Assembly: GCA_963798455.1 (NCBI GenBank)
Contig: CAWCTD010000004.1
Coordinates: 930,001 to 994,000 of the forward strand
DNA length: 64,000 nt
Reading direction: 5' to 3'
Source of the DNA: CAWCTD01 sp963798455
GTDB taxonomy: Bacteria > Acidobacteriota > Terriglobia > Bryobacterales > Bryobacteraceae
Part shown: one piece after another, positions 26,507 to 35,370 of the stretch
How positions within the stretch are numbered: the stretch's first letter is position 1
Layout: every line of letters begins with the position of its first letter
Made by a program: the position numbers and the translations under genes
The notes under the pieces: generated by a model
Database searches by the model: none
Told to the model about the DNA's origin: nothing
The model's input: the letters and a program-made list of their open reading frames with translations, nothing else

Positions 26507-27704
26507 ATGCAGGAACTGGTACCGTTGCGTTGGCCGCCAGAGTGGAAGGATCCGTCGAAGCTCGACCTCATCAAAGGCACTCCGGTTAACTGCCTGGTCG
26601 GGGGAGCCCCCCCGCCGTTCCCCCTTGGTGATTTGAAGTTCGTCAAGCTGGAGAAGGACCAGTCACCCGAGGGTGTGGCGCTCCGCGAAGGCGTCTGGCC
26701 TCGGGTTCTGCCCGCCGAGAGGAAGGACACGGCGGAGGCCGGCCCGACCGGCGCGCCGTGGATAGACTCCAATACAGGAGTCATCCGGCTGGCGCAGACC
26801 CGCGAACCCGGCAAGCCCGTGTGGCTGAGCTTCCAGCCGCCCTCGGGAAAGGAAATCCTGCCTTTCAGCGGCTTCGTAAAGCCCATTGCCGAGCCGGCGG
26901 CATACGGGGCCCGATGGATCATAACGCTGAGCCAGGCCTTCCTCAAGGGGCTGGATGCCAGGAGCGAGGACGCTTTGGCGAGCTGGAAGCGGATGGTCGC
27001 CGCGTTGAAGTTCTTCGAGACCCACGCCGAGTGGAGGACTTGGGAGCCTGTGGCCGCTCTGGCCGTTGTCTCCTCGTTCGAAGGGGAGAGCGAGATGCTG
27101 GCCACGGAGTTTCTGAACCTGGCCCCGCGGCGCCAACTGGCCTATCGCGTGGTTCGGACAGCGGACGCCGCCAATGCCTCCTTTGCCCAACAGAAGGCCA
27201 TAGTCTATATCGACGCGCGTCCGCCCGAGGGCGAGGTTCGCACGAAGCTCCTGGCCTTTGCGGAGAAAGGCGGGCTGCTCATCTCGCCGCGCGGCATCCT
27301 CAAGACCGATCCGGAGGAGCGTCGCATGGGGTATCAAGTGCATCGCGCCGGCAAGGGGCGCGTGGCTGTTCCGCCGGATGCCTGGTACGATCCCTATGGC
27401 CTCGTCCAGCAAGTCCACCTCCTGATGAGTCACCGGGAAGACGTGGTCCGGATCTGGAACGGCAGCGACGTGGGCAGCTACTATGTCGCCAACCCGAAAG
27501 GGGACCGCGGCGTGGTGCACCTGGTGCAGTACGGCTCGGGCAGGACGCAGCCGGTGACAGTGGGGCTCTCGAAACCGTACCGGCAGGCGCGGGTTTCTTG
27601 ACCTTGAATCGGAAAGATCGGTAAAACCGGTCAAGGGCGAGCTCGGGGTGGAGATTCCCGTGGGTGAGCTCTCGGCCTACGCGGCGGTCGAGCTGGAGGC
27701 CTGA
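26507..27704 (+). CDS. Hypothetical protein, one frameshift near the 3' end
   Basis: No family is recognised. The protein (about 398 residues after correction) has an N-terminal WPPEWKDPSKLDLIKGTPVN region. A middle part (IVYIDARPPEGEVRTKLLAF; GLLISPRGI) resembles the Rossmann-like glutamine amidotransferase-type domains of sugar-active proteins, and a beta-rich C-terminal part has GDRGVVHLVQYG. No signal peptide is seen. At 27591-27593 a GGG is one base too long: removing one G gives RFLDLESERSVKPVKGE and an end at TGA 27702-27704, directly before the DUF362 start. It sits between the AKR and DUF362 genes, in one direction. Confidence 0.65.
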
Positions 27705-27705
27705 G

Positions 27706-28869
27706 ATGAGAGGAACCCCTACCAGATCGTCCTTGAATCGCCGGGAGTGGCTGGTCGCCGTCTCCGGGGCAAGCCTCGCCGGAAGGGCCGTCGCCGCCCC
27801 GGCCTCCCCGGTTGCCGTGGCCAAGTGTTCGTCATACGGATCAGACGTTCTCCCGGTGATGCGCAAGATGTTTGACCAGCTTGGCGGAATCGGCAAGCTC
27901 GTCGCGGGTAAGACCGTGGCTGTCAAGATCAACACGGCGAACCCGCTGCGTGATCGGACCGGCTACCGGCCCGCATGGTTCACCCGCTGGAGTCACCCAG
28001 ACGTAATCGGGGCGGCCGTCACTCTGTTCGGCCAAGCCGGCGCAAGCCGCATCCGCATTCTGGAAGGCTCCTCCGAAGACGCCCACCCTCTGGAAGAGAA
28101 CTTCCTGATCGGGGGGTGGGACCCGAACCCGCTCCTGAATGCCGCCAAGAATGTCGAGATGGAAAACACCAGCGGCCTCGGTTACGGGAAGCGGTACGAA
28201 CGCCTGAATGTTCCCGGCGGCGGATACATCTTCCCCGGCTTCGACTTGAACCACTCTTACGCCGAGTGCGACGTCCTCGTTTCAATCGCCAAGCTGAAGG
28301 AACACCAGGTGGCCGGCGTCTCTCTCTCGATGAAGAACATGATCGGCGCGACGCCGGTCACGATCTACGGAGACGCAGCGGGCTTCGAGCAACCGGCGGA
28401 CCAGCCGTTTGGCTCCCGCACGATTCTCCATACCGGCCGGCGGCAACCCTCCGAGACCGCGCCCGCGGAGAAGGACCCGAAGTCGCCGAGAGAACCCAGG
28501 TACCGCATCCCGCGCATCACCGTGGACCTCTGCGCGGCAAGGCCCATTCACCTCGCCATCATCGACGGAATCGAGACACAGACAGCCTCGGAGGGGACTA
28601 CGCTCGAACCCGGCTCAAACCGGCAGATCCGCCTGGTCAAGCCGGGGATTCTCATCGCCGGTCTGAATCCGGTTTCGGCCGACGCCGTGGCTGTCGCCGC
28701 CATGGGCTTCGATCCCGCGGCCGACCGGGGTACGCCGCCTTTTGAGAACTGCGACAGCACCCTGCGGCTGGCCGAGGAGGCAGGCATCGGCACGCGCGAC
28801 CTCGGCAAGATCGAAGTCGCCGGCACTTCCATCCAAAGCGTGCGCTTCCCCTTCCGGGACTATCGCTGA
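27706..28869 (+). CDS. Tat-exported DUF362 domain protein
   Basis: The 387-residue protein has a Tat leader (NRREWLVAVSGASLAG) followed by the DUF362 domain: GKTVAVKINTANP, the WSHPDVIGAAVTLFGQAGAS segment, VLVSIAKLKEHQVAGVSLSM with KNMIGATP, and IDGIETQ. DUF362 proteins are often iron-sulfur or metal-linked, but the usual ferredoxin Cys cluster is absent here and the reaction is unknown. The ATG starts one base after the stop of the preceding (corrected) gene. Its end overlaps the convergent dehydratase gene by ten bases. Confidence 0.85.
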   Translation: MRGTPTRSSLNRREWLVAVSGASLAGRAVAAPASPVAVAKCSSYGSDVLPVMRKMFDQLGGIGKLVAGKTVAVKINTANPLRDRTGYRPAWFTRWSHPDVIGAAVTLFGQAGASRIRILEGSSEDAHPLEENFLIGGWDPNPLLNAAKNVEMENTSGLGYGKRYERLNVPGGGYIFPGFDLNHSYAECDVLVSIAKLKEHQVAGVSLSMKNMIGATPVTIYGDAAGFEQPADQPFGSRTILHTGRRQPSETAPAEKDPKSPREPRYRIPRITVDLCAARPIHLAIIDGIETQTASEGTTLEPGSNRQIRLVKPGILIAGLNPVSADAVAVAAMGFDPAADRGTPPFENCDSTLRLAEEAGIGTRDLGKIEVAGTSIQSVRFPFRDYR

Positions 28870-29819
28870 AGTATCCCGGCAAATACTTCCCGATCCACGT
28901 TGCCTCCGGTCAGCACGGCCGCGACACGCTTGCCTCGCAACTGCTCCCGTTCACGAAGCACCGCCGCGATCGCCGCCGCGCCAGCTCCTTCGGCGACGTT
29001 GTGGGTGTCGTCGAACAGAATGCGCATCGCCTCGGCCACTTCGTCGTCGGTGACCGTGACCACCCGGGCCACGTGCCGCCAGATGACTTCGAGCGCCTCC
29101 GGCTCGGGAGTTGAGCACGCCAGCCCGTCCACGAGTCTGGCTTCCGCCGCCCTTTCCACCGGGCGATGCTCGACGAAGGAGTCGTAGTAAGCGGGAGCGT
29201 GCCCGGAGACGACGCCGACGATCTCCGTCTTCAGCCCCAGTGCCTCGCGCGCGGCAACCATGCCGCAAATGCCGGATCCCAGGCCGATCGGGACATAAAC
29301 CACATCCAGGTTCCTGACAGCGGAAAGCAGCTCGATGGAATAGGTGGCGACGCCCAGCACGAGCAGCTCATGGAACGATGGAACGTAGTGCAAGCCCTCT
29401 TCCGCGGCGCGCCGCCGGGCCTCCCCGCGGGCCTGCTCGAAATCGCTTCCGTGCTCCACGAGGGTCACCCCCAGAGCCCGCATCGCGCGATTCTTGGCCG
29501 CGCTGTTCCCGTGAGGCACGTAGACGATCGCTTCCATGCCTTCCCGGCGCGCGGCGAATCCGACCGCCTGCCCGAAGTTCCCCCGGGTCGCCGTCACCAC
29601 GCGGCGGATGTCCTTCCCTAATTCGCGCAAGTGCCGGATGTAAACCATGGCGCCCCTGATCTTGAACGCTCCCACCGGGGCGTGATTCTCGTGCTTGATC
29701 CACACCTCAACGCCCAGACGCTGGTTTAGCAGCGGCCAGGTGAGCTCAGGAGTCGGCCGCATGGCTTCATGGACGATGGTGCTGGCTTTCTCAATCTCCT
29801 CTTTGCCCGGCAGTCTCAT
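28860..29819 (-). CDS. PLP-dependent threonine/serine dehydratase-like enzyme
   Basis: This 319-residue fold-type II PLP enzyme removes water and ammonia from Thr or Ser in the cytoplasm, or racemises Ser. It shows the Schiff-base Lys in VGAFKIRGA, the substrate loop ATRGNFGQAVG, the phosphate-binding IGLGSGICGMV and the C-terminal LTGGNVDRE. There is no ACT regulatory domain, so this is the short, catabolic-type form. The typical SxGN loop of threonine dehydratases is TRGN here, as in some acidobacterial homologues. The gene is divergent from the DUF2961 gene with only 32 bases between the starts. Confidence 0.88.
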   Translation of the reverse strand: MRLPGKEEIEKASTIVHEAMRPTPELTWPLLNQRLGVEVWIKHENHAPVGAFKIRGAMVYIRHLRELGKDIRRVVTATRGNFGQAVGFAARREGMEAIVYVPHGNSAAKNRAMRALGVTLVEHGSDFEQARGEARRRAAEEGLHYVPSFHELLVLGVATYSIELLSAVRNLDVVYVPIGLGSGICGMVAAREALGLKTEIVGVVSGHAPAYYDSFVEHRPVERAAEARLVDGLACSTPEPEALEVIWRHVARVVTVTDDEVAEAMRILFDDTHNVAEGAGAAAIAAVLREREQLRGKRVAAVLTGGNVDREVFAGILQR

Positions 29820-29851
29820 TAAGAGATACTATTCCATAGATTGTGACCCAC

Positions 29852-30982
29852 ATGAGACACTACAACCCGTTTCGGAGAAACTTCCTCGGCCGGATGCTCT
29901 CGCTCGGGGCGTTTGGAGCCGCGGCGCAGGCACAAACCGCTCCGGCCCAGGTCCGGGAGTTCCAGCTTCCGGAATACGCCCGCGGTCAGGACTATCGGTC
30001 CCTCAAACAGTCCAGTTACGACGTCACCGGCGGCAACAGCGACCGCTGGCCGATCCCGCCCGGAGAAACCAAGGAACTGTTCAACTCTTCCGGTCCGGGG
30101 GTGATCACGCACATCTGGTTCACCATCTCGGCGCCGGCCGTGTACCACCTCAAGGAAATCGTCCTGCGGATGTACTGGGACGGCAACGCCAAACCCAGCG
30201 TCGAAGCGCCCGTGGGCGACTTCTTCGGCCTCAACCTGGGGCAGCACGTCATCTATCAGTCAGCTTTTTTGAACTGCTCGCCCATCCGGGCACTGAACTG
30301 CTACTTCGCCATGCCCTTCCGGAAGTCCGCCCGGATCACGGCTACCAACGAGGGCACGCAAGCGGTCGGTTCCTTTTACTCGAACATCGACTACCAGCTC
30401 GTGCCAGCGCTCCCCGAGCGGAGCCTTTACTTCCACGCGCAATACCGCCAAGCGGCGCCCAATCGCGCCGTCCGCTTTGCGGCGGGAGAGAAGGAACTCA
30501 ACCCCGATGGCAAGCAGAACTACGTGTACGTGGAGACCAGGGGCAGCGGCCATCTCATGGGAGTTACACTCGGCGTCCTGCAAAACCGCGAGGGCTGGAT
30601 GGGCGAAGGCGACGACATGATCTTCGTCGATGACGAGACCAAGCCGGTGATTGTGGGGACAGGCTCGGAGGACTACTTCTGCGGCGCCTGGAACTTCGGC
30701 GGACGTGACGGAGCGATTCCCTTTGCACACCTGTACAACGGCGCGCCGCTGATCTCCTCACAGGAACGACCGGGTGGCAGGTATTGTCTCTATCGCTGGC
30801 ACGCCGACAATCCGGTAACGTTCCGCAAGTACCTCAAGCACACCATGGAGCACGGCCACGCCAACAACCGCGGGGACTGCTTCTACTCCGTCGCCTACTG
30901 GTACCAGTCCGAGCCGTTCACCGATTTCCCGGCCCTGCCGCCGGTTGCCGAGCGGATCCCGGCTCTGAAGCTGGGGGATTGA
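29852..30982 (+). CDS. Exported DUF2961 / GH172 family protein
   Basis: The 376-residue protein has a Tat-like leader (FRRNFLGRMLSLGAFGAAAQA). The DUF2961 fold, now glycoside hydrolase family 172 (alpha-D-fructofuranosidase, alpha-D-arabinofuranosidase, difructose-dianhydride synthase), is shown by GPGVITHIWFTISAP, LRMYWDGNAKPSVEAPVGDF, MPFRKSARI and the acidic motif VGTGSEDYFCGAWNFGG, where a catalytic Glu of the family lies. The exact substrate is not known. It adds an exo-type sugar hydrolase to the GH97/TonB receptor neighbourhood. GTG 29843 is an alternative start. Confidence 0.88.
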   Translation: MRHYNPFRRNFLGRMLSLGAFGAAAQAQTAPAQVREFQLPEYARGQDYRSLKQSSYDVTGGNSDRWPIPPGETKELFNSSGPGVITHIWFTISAPAVYHLKEIVLRMYWDGNAKPSVEAPVGDFFGLNLGQHVIYQSAFLNCSPIRALNCYFAMPFRKSARITATNEGTQAVGSFYSNIDYQLVPALPERSLYFHAQYRQAAPNRAVRFAAGEKELNPDGKQNYVYVETRGSGHLMGVTLGVLQNREGWMGEGDDMIFVDDETKPVIVGTGSEDYFCGAWNFGGRDGAIPFAHLYNGAPLISSQERPGGRYCLYRWHADNPVTFRKYLKHTMEHGHANNRGDCFYSVAYWYQSEPFTDFPALPPVAERIPALKLGD

Positions 30983-31053
30983 ACTGCCGGTCGTCCACGG
31001 CAAGGGGTGACTGTGACGCAACATCGTGTAGCTGTTCTGCCCGTCCCCAGCAT

Positions 31054-31067
31054 CTTCTATATAGAAG
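31054..31067. promoter_or_regulatory. 14-bp perfect palindrome upstream of hemerythrin gene
   Basis: CTTCTATATAGAAG is a perfect palindrome 25 bases before the start codon, in an otherwise GC-rich stretch, followed by the ribosome-binding region AGGAAGAGGAGGG. It could be an operator for a dimeric repressor; the regulator is unknown. Confidence 0.45.
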
Positions 31068-31091
31068 GGGCAGGAAGAGGAGGGAAATGCG

Positions 31092-31820
31092 ATGTTGAAC
31101 TGGGTTGTCCCGAGCCGGCGGCGTTTTCTTGGAGGCGCCGCGGCGACGGGCGGCAGTCTGATTCTTACCGCTTGTTCCACGAATCCCGAGAGCGCACGCA
31201 AGCAGGCGGGCGCAGCCGTGGAAAAGGGCGAGGAGGAAGGGGTTTCGCCCGCCGAAGACCTGATGCGCGAGCACGGAGTTCTAAAGAGAATCCTGTTGAT
31301 TTATAGAGAGGGAATCCGGAGGATTGACTCCAAGCAGGATTTCCCGCCCGAGGTTCTGTCTTCGTCGGCAAATCTGATCCGGAAGTTCATTGAGGACTAC
31401 CATGAGAAGCTGGAAGAAGAGCACCTCTTCCCGCGTTTCCGCAAGGCGGGCAGCCTGGTTGACCTGGTGAACGTTCTGGAAGAGCAGCACAAGAAAGGGC
31501 GCGTCCTGACCGAGACAACCCTTCAACTTGCCACGGTTGCCGCTATGAAGAACGCTCAGGACCGCCTGAAACTGAGAGACGCACTGCGCCTCTTTGTGCG
31601 CATGTACGAGCCGCACGAGGCCCGTGAGGACACCGTTCTGTTCCCGGCATTCCGCAAGATCGTCTCGGCGAACGAGTACGCCTCTCTCGGGGAAGACTTC
31701 GAGAACAAAGAGCATCAACTCTTCGGCGAGGACGGCTTCGAGAAGAACGTGGACGAGGTCGCCAGGCTCGAGAAGGTGTTCGGAATCAACGATCTGGCGC
31801 AGTTCACTCCCTCCGTGTGA
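31092..31820 (+). CDS. Hemerythrin-domain lipoprotein/Tat substrate
   Basis: The 242-residue protein begins with a Tat/lipoprotein leader (SRRRFLGGAAATGGSLILTAC) ending at a lipobox Cys. A helical hemerythrin domain follows with iron ligands in the expected spacing: LMREHGVLKR, DYHEKLEEEHLFPRF, EEQHKKGR and YEPHEAREDTVLFPAF. Such di-iron proteins bind O2, NO or peroxide; the extracytoplasmic location suggests sensing or scavenging at the membrane. The ATG has a purine-rich ribosome-binding site and a palindromic candidate operator upstream. It converges with the sulfur operon, whose chemistry (NO, sulfide, oxygen) would match. Confidence 0.88.
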   Translation: MLNWVVPSRRRFLGGAAATGGSLILTACSTNPESARKQAGAAVEKGEEEGVSPAEDLMREHGVLKRILLIYREGIRRIDSKQDFPPEVLSSSANLIRKFIEDYHEKLEEEHLFPRFRKAGSLVDLVNVLEEQHKKGRVLTETTLQLATVAAMKNAQDRLKLRDALRLFVRMYEPHEAREDTVLFPAFRKIVSANEYASLGEDFENKEHQLFGEDGFEKNVDEVARLEKVFGINDLAQFTPSV

Positions 31821-31889
31821 ACCGCGGAGCGCTTGTGCAAGCCCTTGAAAGACTGCCGAGTAGTCGTGCGGCTCCGCCTGGTATCGGCT

Positions 31890-32240
31890 TCAGAACACCA
31901 GGATCTTGTCGGCTGCCGCGGTCCAGGAGGTCAGCTCGGCCATCGAACTGCGGTGTGCTCCTTCCGCCAGCATCTCAGGCTTGATGCCGCGGGCATCCAT
32001 GCAGGTACCACACACGCCGAACGGCGCTCCTTTGGCAGCGAGGAGCTTCAGCATCCTCTCAATGTTGTAGTAGCCATTGGGAGTCGTTTGCCCGCGGATC
32101 GCGCAAGACGCTGCGTCTCCCATCAAGAAAACGGAGACCCCGGTTCCCTCCGACTTGGCTAGCGAGGTCGCCAGGCGGAGGCCATTGTAACTGCGCTCCG
32201 TGCCGTATGGTGGGTCGTTCAGAATGATCAAGTATTGCAT
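31890..32240 (-). CDS. DsrE family sulfur-relay-like protein
   Basis: This 116-residue protein has the DsrE/DsrF fold: YLIILNDPPYGTERSYNGLR at the start, SVFLMGDAASCA in the middle and GVCGTCMDARGI with two Cys near residues 75-80 that could carry persulfide. DsrE proteins bind or hand on sulfane sulfur in the cytoplasm. The ribosome-binding site AAAGGA precedes the ATG. It is the last gene of a minus-strand operon with ArsR-rhodanese, cysteine desulfurase and an SQR-like enzyme; the gap to the latter is 27 bases. Confidence 0.87.
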   Translation of the reverse strand: MQYLIILNDPPYGTERSYNGLRLATSLAKSEGTGVSVFLMGDAASCAIRGQTTPNGYYNIERMLKLLAAKGAPFGVCGTCMDARGIKPEMLAEGAHRSSMAELTSWTAAADKILVF

Positions 32241-32267
32241 CGGTGTTTCCTTTGAGAATCCGTTGGT

Positions 32268-33509
32268 TCAGACTGCAATGGGGATGCCGTAGAGCCTGCC
32301 GCCCGTCTTCAACATGGCGCCGTATGCGGTGCGCTTCCAGCCGGGCGTGGAGAGCCACCATCGCTCGAACAGCACTTTCCCGATGTGCCAGGCCTTGCCG
32401 ATCTGCCGCAGGTTCACCCGCGGCGATGGTTCGGCAAAGAAGTTGCCGTAGGCGAACCCAGCCAGGTCTTCACCGGTCTCAAGCATGCAGTACCCGTCAC
32501 CGCAAAAGGTCTCACTGGGCCGGTGGCCCTCGATCTCAGCAGAGATCCGCGCCGCCACGACCTCCGCCTGGACGTGAGCGAATACGCCCGCCTTCGGCAG
32601 CATGAGCGGAACATCCGGCTTCCAGCGGCCGGGGATCGGAATCGCGGTCACATCCCCAATCGCAAACACACCGTCATGTTCCGTCTCCAGCGTCTGAGGT
32701 TTCACGGGGACCCAGCCCGCGGGGCTCGTCAGGCCCGCGTCACGGACGAACCGCGGCGCACGGTGCGGCGGAATAGCGACCAACAGATCGTATGACTCGG
32801 TCAGGCCTTGCTGGAACCGCAACGTTCGGGCCGCTGGATCAACGGCGGCCAGCGTGTGAAGAGGATGGAACCGGACCTGCTTGGCTTCGAGCATCTGTTC
32901 AACCGCCGCGCCCAGCTCCGGTCCTGCCACTGGCATTGGCTGCGGTTCAGGAGTGAAGAGGTGAATGTCCACGTCCTTCCGGCGACCGGTTCTCCGGAAG
33001 TAGTCGGCGATCAGCATGGCCCCTTCGTGTGGAGCGCCGGGGCACTTGTAAGGCATCGCCGCCACCACGACCGCGATGCGGCCGCGGGTGAAGCCTGCCA
33101 GCGCGTTGTGCAGGCGCGAAGCGCCCTCAAAGGTGTAGAACGTCTCTGACGCTTCTGCCAGACCCGGAACAGCGTCCGGCGCCAGTTCCGCACCGAGGGC
33201 CACGATGAGGTAATCGAAAACGATCTCGCCGGCGCTCGTGACGACCTTTCTCTTGGGCAAGTCCAGGGCCTCCGCGTTCCCCTGGACGCATTCGACCCCA
33301 CGCCGCAGCAGGGCCGCCACGGGCCGACGCACCTGCGCCGGTTTTCGATCGCCGGTCATCAACCACAGAAACGACGGTGCGAACGCGTGTTCCGCGTCGC
33401 GTTCCACCAGCACCACGCGGTGATCCGAGGTAAGGCACTGACGCAATTGATTGGCGGCGATCATCCCGCCGACGCCGCCGCCAAGGATCGCGACAGTCTT
33501 CGAAGGCAT
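32268..33509 (-). CDS. FAD-dependent sulfide:quinone oxidoreductase-like enzyme
   Basis: The 413-residue flavoprotein has the FAD site VAILGGGVGGMIAANQL, the second nucleotide motif LIVALGAEL, and the FAD-binding FAIGDVTAIPIPG near the C-terminus. Cys in PYKCPGAPHEG and in SETFCGDGYCMLETG sit where SQR-type enzymes keep redox Cys; the C-terminal amphipathic segment (FERWWLSTPGWKRTAYG) suits membrane attachment. It probably oxidises sulfide or persulfide and passes electrons to quinone, but type II NADH dehydrogenases and flavocytochrome c look alike. It lies between cysteine desulfurase and DsrE genes; GAGGAG precedes the start. Confidence 0.83.
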   Translation of the reverse strand: MPSKTVAILGGGVGGMIAANQLRQCLTSDHRVVLVERDAEHAFAPSFLWLMTGDRKPAQVRRPVAALLRRGVECVQGNAEALDLPKRKVVTSAGEIVFDYLIVALGAELAPDAVPGLAEASETFYTFEGASRLHNALAGFTRGRIAVVVAAMPYKCPGAPHEGAMLIADYFRRTGRRKDVDIHLFTPEPQPMPVAGPELGAAVEQMLEAKQVRFHPLHTLAAVDPAARTLRFQQGLTESYDLLVAIPPHRAPRFVRDAGLTSPAGWVPVKPQTLETEHDGVFAIGDVTAIPIPGRWKPDVPLMLPKAGVFAHVQAEVVAARISAEIEGHRPSETFCGDGYCMLETGEDLAGFAYGNFFAEPSPRVNLRQIGKAWHIGKVLFERWWLSTPGWKRTAYGAMLKTGGRLYGIPIAV

Positions 33510-33523
33510 GCCGTTTCTCTCCT

Positions 33524-34681
33524 CTATTCCGTGCGGCGCAGTCTGCGTACGGCGTCCTCAATCGCGGTTAGTGCGGCACGCACTTCCTCCCGCGTCGTGT
33601 TCCGCCCCGTGGAGAGCCGAAGGGTGCCGCGCGCCCAGTCTTCCGGGATTCCCATCGCGCGAAGCACGGGGGAGATCCGAACCTCGCCGGAGTGGCAAGC
33701 GGCGCCAGCCGACGCGGCGACGTAGCGCTCAATCGCGGCGAGAACCTCATTGGCGTTCACACCCCGAATGCTGACGCTCAGGGTGTTGGGGAGGCGCCGC
33801 TCCGGGTGCCCATTTACTCGAACGTCCGCGATTCTCTCGCGAAGGCCCTGCTCCAGGTCATCCCGAGTCTCCCGCATGCGCGCCATGTTCTCGGCGAGGT
33901 CACGCTTGGCGACTTCACAAGCCGTGCCGAGCCCGACAATCTCAAGGACGTTCTCGGTCCCCGGCCTGCGCCCGTGTTCCTGACCTGCCCCTTGCATAAG
34001 CGGGTGGAGAGTGACTCCCTCTCGGACATAGAGGGAGCCGATGCCCTTGGGCGCGTAAAGCTTATGCCCCGCGATGGTCAGGAGATCCACACCGAGTTCT
34101 TGAACGTCGGTTGGGATCTTGCCGGCCGACTGCGCCGCGTCCGTGTGGAAGAGAATCCCGCGCCTGCGCGCGATCTCCGCCACTGCCCCGATCGGCTGGA
34201 TTGTGCCGACCTCGTTGTTGGCATGCATCAGGGTGATGAGGATGGTGTCCGGACGAATCGCCGCCTCAACCTCGGCGACACGCACCAATCCGTCCCCATC
34301 CACCGGGAGCCAGGTCACTTCGAATCCCTCGGCCTCCAGCCGGCGGCACACCTCGATGACGGCGGGGTGCTCAATCTGGCTGGTGATGATATGACGTCCC
34401 CGCTCGGCGCGGGCCAAAGCAACTCCGCGAATCGCGTGGTTGTTGGACTCCGTCCCGCCGCTGGTGAACACAATCTCGTCCGGTTTGGCGTTGACAAGCC
34501 CCGCAACCTGGCTCCGCGCCTGCGCCACAGCCGCGCGCGTCACTGCGCCATAGCGATGGGCGCTCGAAGGATTCCCGAAGTGCTCTCCGAGAAACGGCCG
34601 CATGGCCGCCACAACTTCAGGCGCATGCGGCGTGGTCGCGTTGTAATCCAGGTAGACCGGCTGATCGAAGCGGTCGCCCAT
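33524..34681 (-). CDS. Cysteine desulfurase (NifS/IscS type)
   Basis: This 385-residue PLP enzyme converts cysteine to alanine and a protein persulfide in the cytoplasm. It shows VYLDYNATTPHAPEV, the PLP-binding region TSGGTESNNHA, the HANNEVGTIQP strand, FHTDAAQSAGK, the Schiff-base Lys in IAGHKLYAPKG and the mobile-loop Cys in AAGACHSGEVR. The length and the short loop match NifS-like class I enzymes. Start ATG 34681 follows GGAGAGG; a longer frame extends into the regulator gene in front and is not used. With no iscU beside it, the persulfide may go to the rhodanese/DsrE partners of this operon. Confidence 0.92.
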   Translation of the reverse strand: MGDRFDQPVYLDYNATTPHAPEVVAAMRPFLGEHFGNPSSAHRYGAVTRAAVAQARSQVAGLVNAKPDEIVFTSGGTESNNHAIRGVALARAERGRHIITSQIEHPAVIEVCRRLEAEGFEVTWLPVDGDGLVRVAEVEAAIRPDTILITLMHANNEVGTIQPIGAVAEIARRRGILFHTDAAQSAGKIPTDVQELGVDLLTIAGHKLYAPKGIGSLYVREGVTLHPLMQGAGQEHGRRPGTENVLEIVGLGTACEVAKRDLAENMARMRETRDDLEQGLRERIADVRVNGHPERRLPNTLSVSIRGVNANEVLAAIERYVAASAGAACHSGEVRISPVLRAMGIPEDWARGTLRLSTGRNTTREEVRAALTAIEDAVRRLRRTE

Positions 34682-34686
34682 GAGCG

Positions 34687-35364
34687 TCACCTCTCCTCGC
34701 CGGCAAGGACCGGCAGACCCTCTGCTCGCCAGTCCTGGACGCCCTGCTCGAGGCGGAATGCGCTGAAGCCGCGCGCCCGGAGCATCTCCACAGCTTCTAC
34801 GGCCAGCACACAATAGGGGCCGCGGCAGTAAGCGACGATCTCCCGCTCTCGCGGCAGGTCTGAAAGGCGGCGCTCGAGATCCTTGAGCGGGATGGAGAGC
34901 GCGCCTGGGATGTGGCCAGCGCGGTATTCCTCCGCCGGCCGCACGTCCAGCACTGTGACTGCGCCTTCGCGGACTTTGGTGAGTAAGACTTCGCGATCTA
35001 CCGCCTCCAGTCCCAGGCGATCACCGAGGAATTCGCGAGTGATCTCCCGCACTTCCGACAACCGGCTCTCGGCCAGACGCCGGAGGGAGCGGAAGAACTG
35101 GCAGACCTGCTCGTCGGCCAGCCGATAGGTGACGAACAGTCCCGACTTCTCGGCCTCCACAAGCCGGGCGGTCCTCAGTGCCTTCAGGTGCTGGGAGGTG
35201 TTAGCGAGGCCGAGGTTGGCTTCCTTGGCCAGGGCTTCCACGGTTCGGGGACCCTGGCAAAGGAGGTCGAGCAGTTCCAGCCGTCCGGGGTTGGCGATCG
35301 CCTTGCCAATTCGGGCCAACTGCTCGTAGATGGCGGTTTTGAAGAGGCGGTTGCTGGTTTTCAT
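34687..35364 (-). CDS. ArsR-family regulator fused to a rhodanese domain
   Basis: The first 100 residues form a winged helix (ANPGRLELLDLLCQGP; LANTSQHLKALRTARLVEA), and residues 120-225 a rhodanese domain (VLDVRPAEEYRAGHIPGALS) with the active-site loop YCRGPYC. Cys36 and Cys88 in the winged helix and the rhodanese Cys pair could sense persulfide, by analogy with BigR/SqrR, though they are not at the same positions as the BigR Cys pair. It heads the minus-strand operon with cysteine desulfurase (five-base gap) and faces a CDF-type transporter over an AT-rich palindrome, its likely operator. It probably represses both sides until sulfide or persulfide rises. Confidence 0.88.
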   Translation of the reverse strand: MKTSNRLFKTAIYEQLARIGKAIANPGRLELLDLLCQGPRTVEALAKEANLGLANTSQHLKALRTARLVEAEKSGLFVTYRLADEQVCQFFRSLRRLAESRLSEVREITREFLGDRLGLEAVDREVLLTKVREGAVTVLDVRPAEEYRAGHIPGALSIPLKDLERRLSDLPREREIVAYCRGPYCVLAVEAVEMLRARGFSAFRLEQGVQDWRAEGLPVLAGEER

Positions 35365-35370
35365 AGCTTG

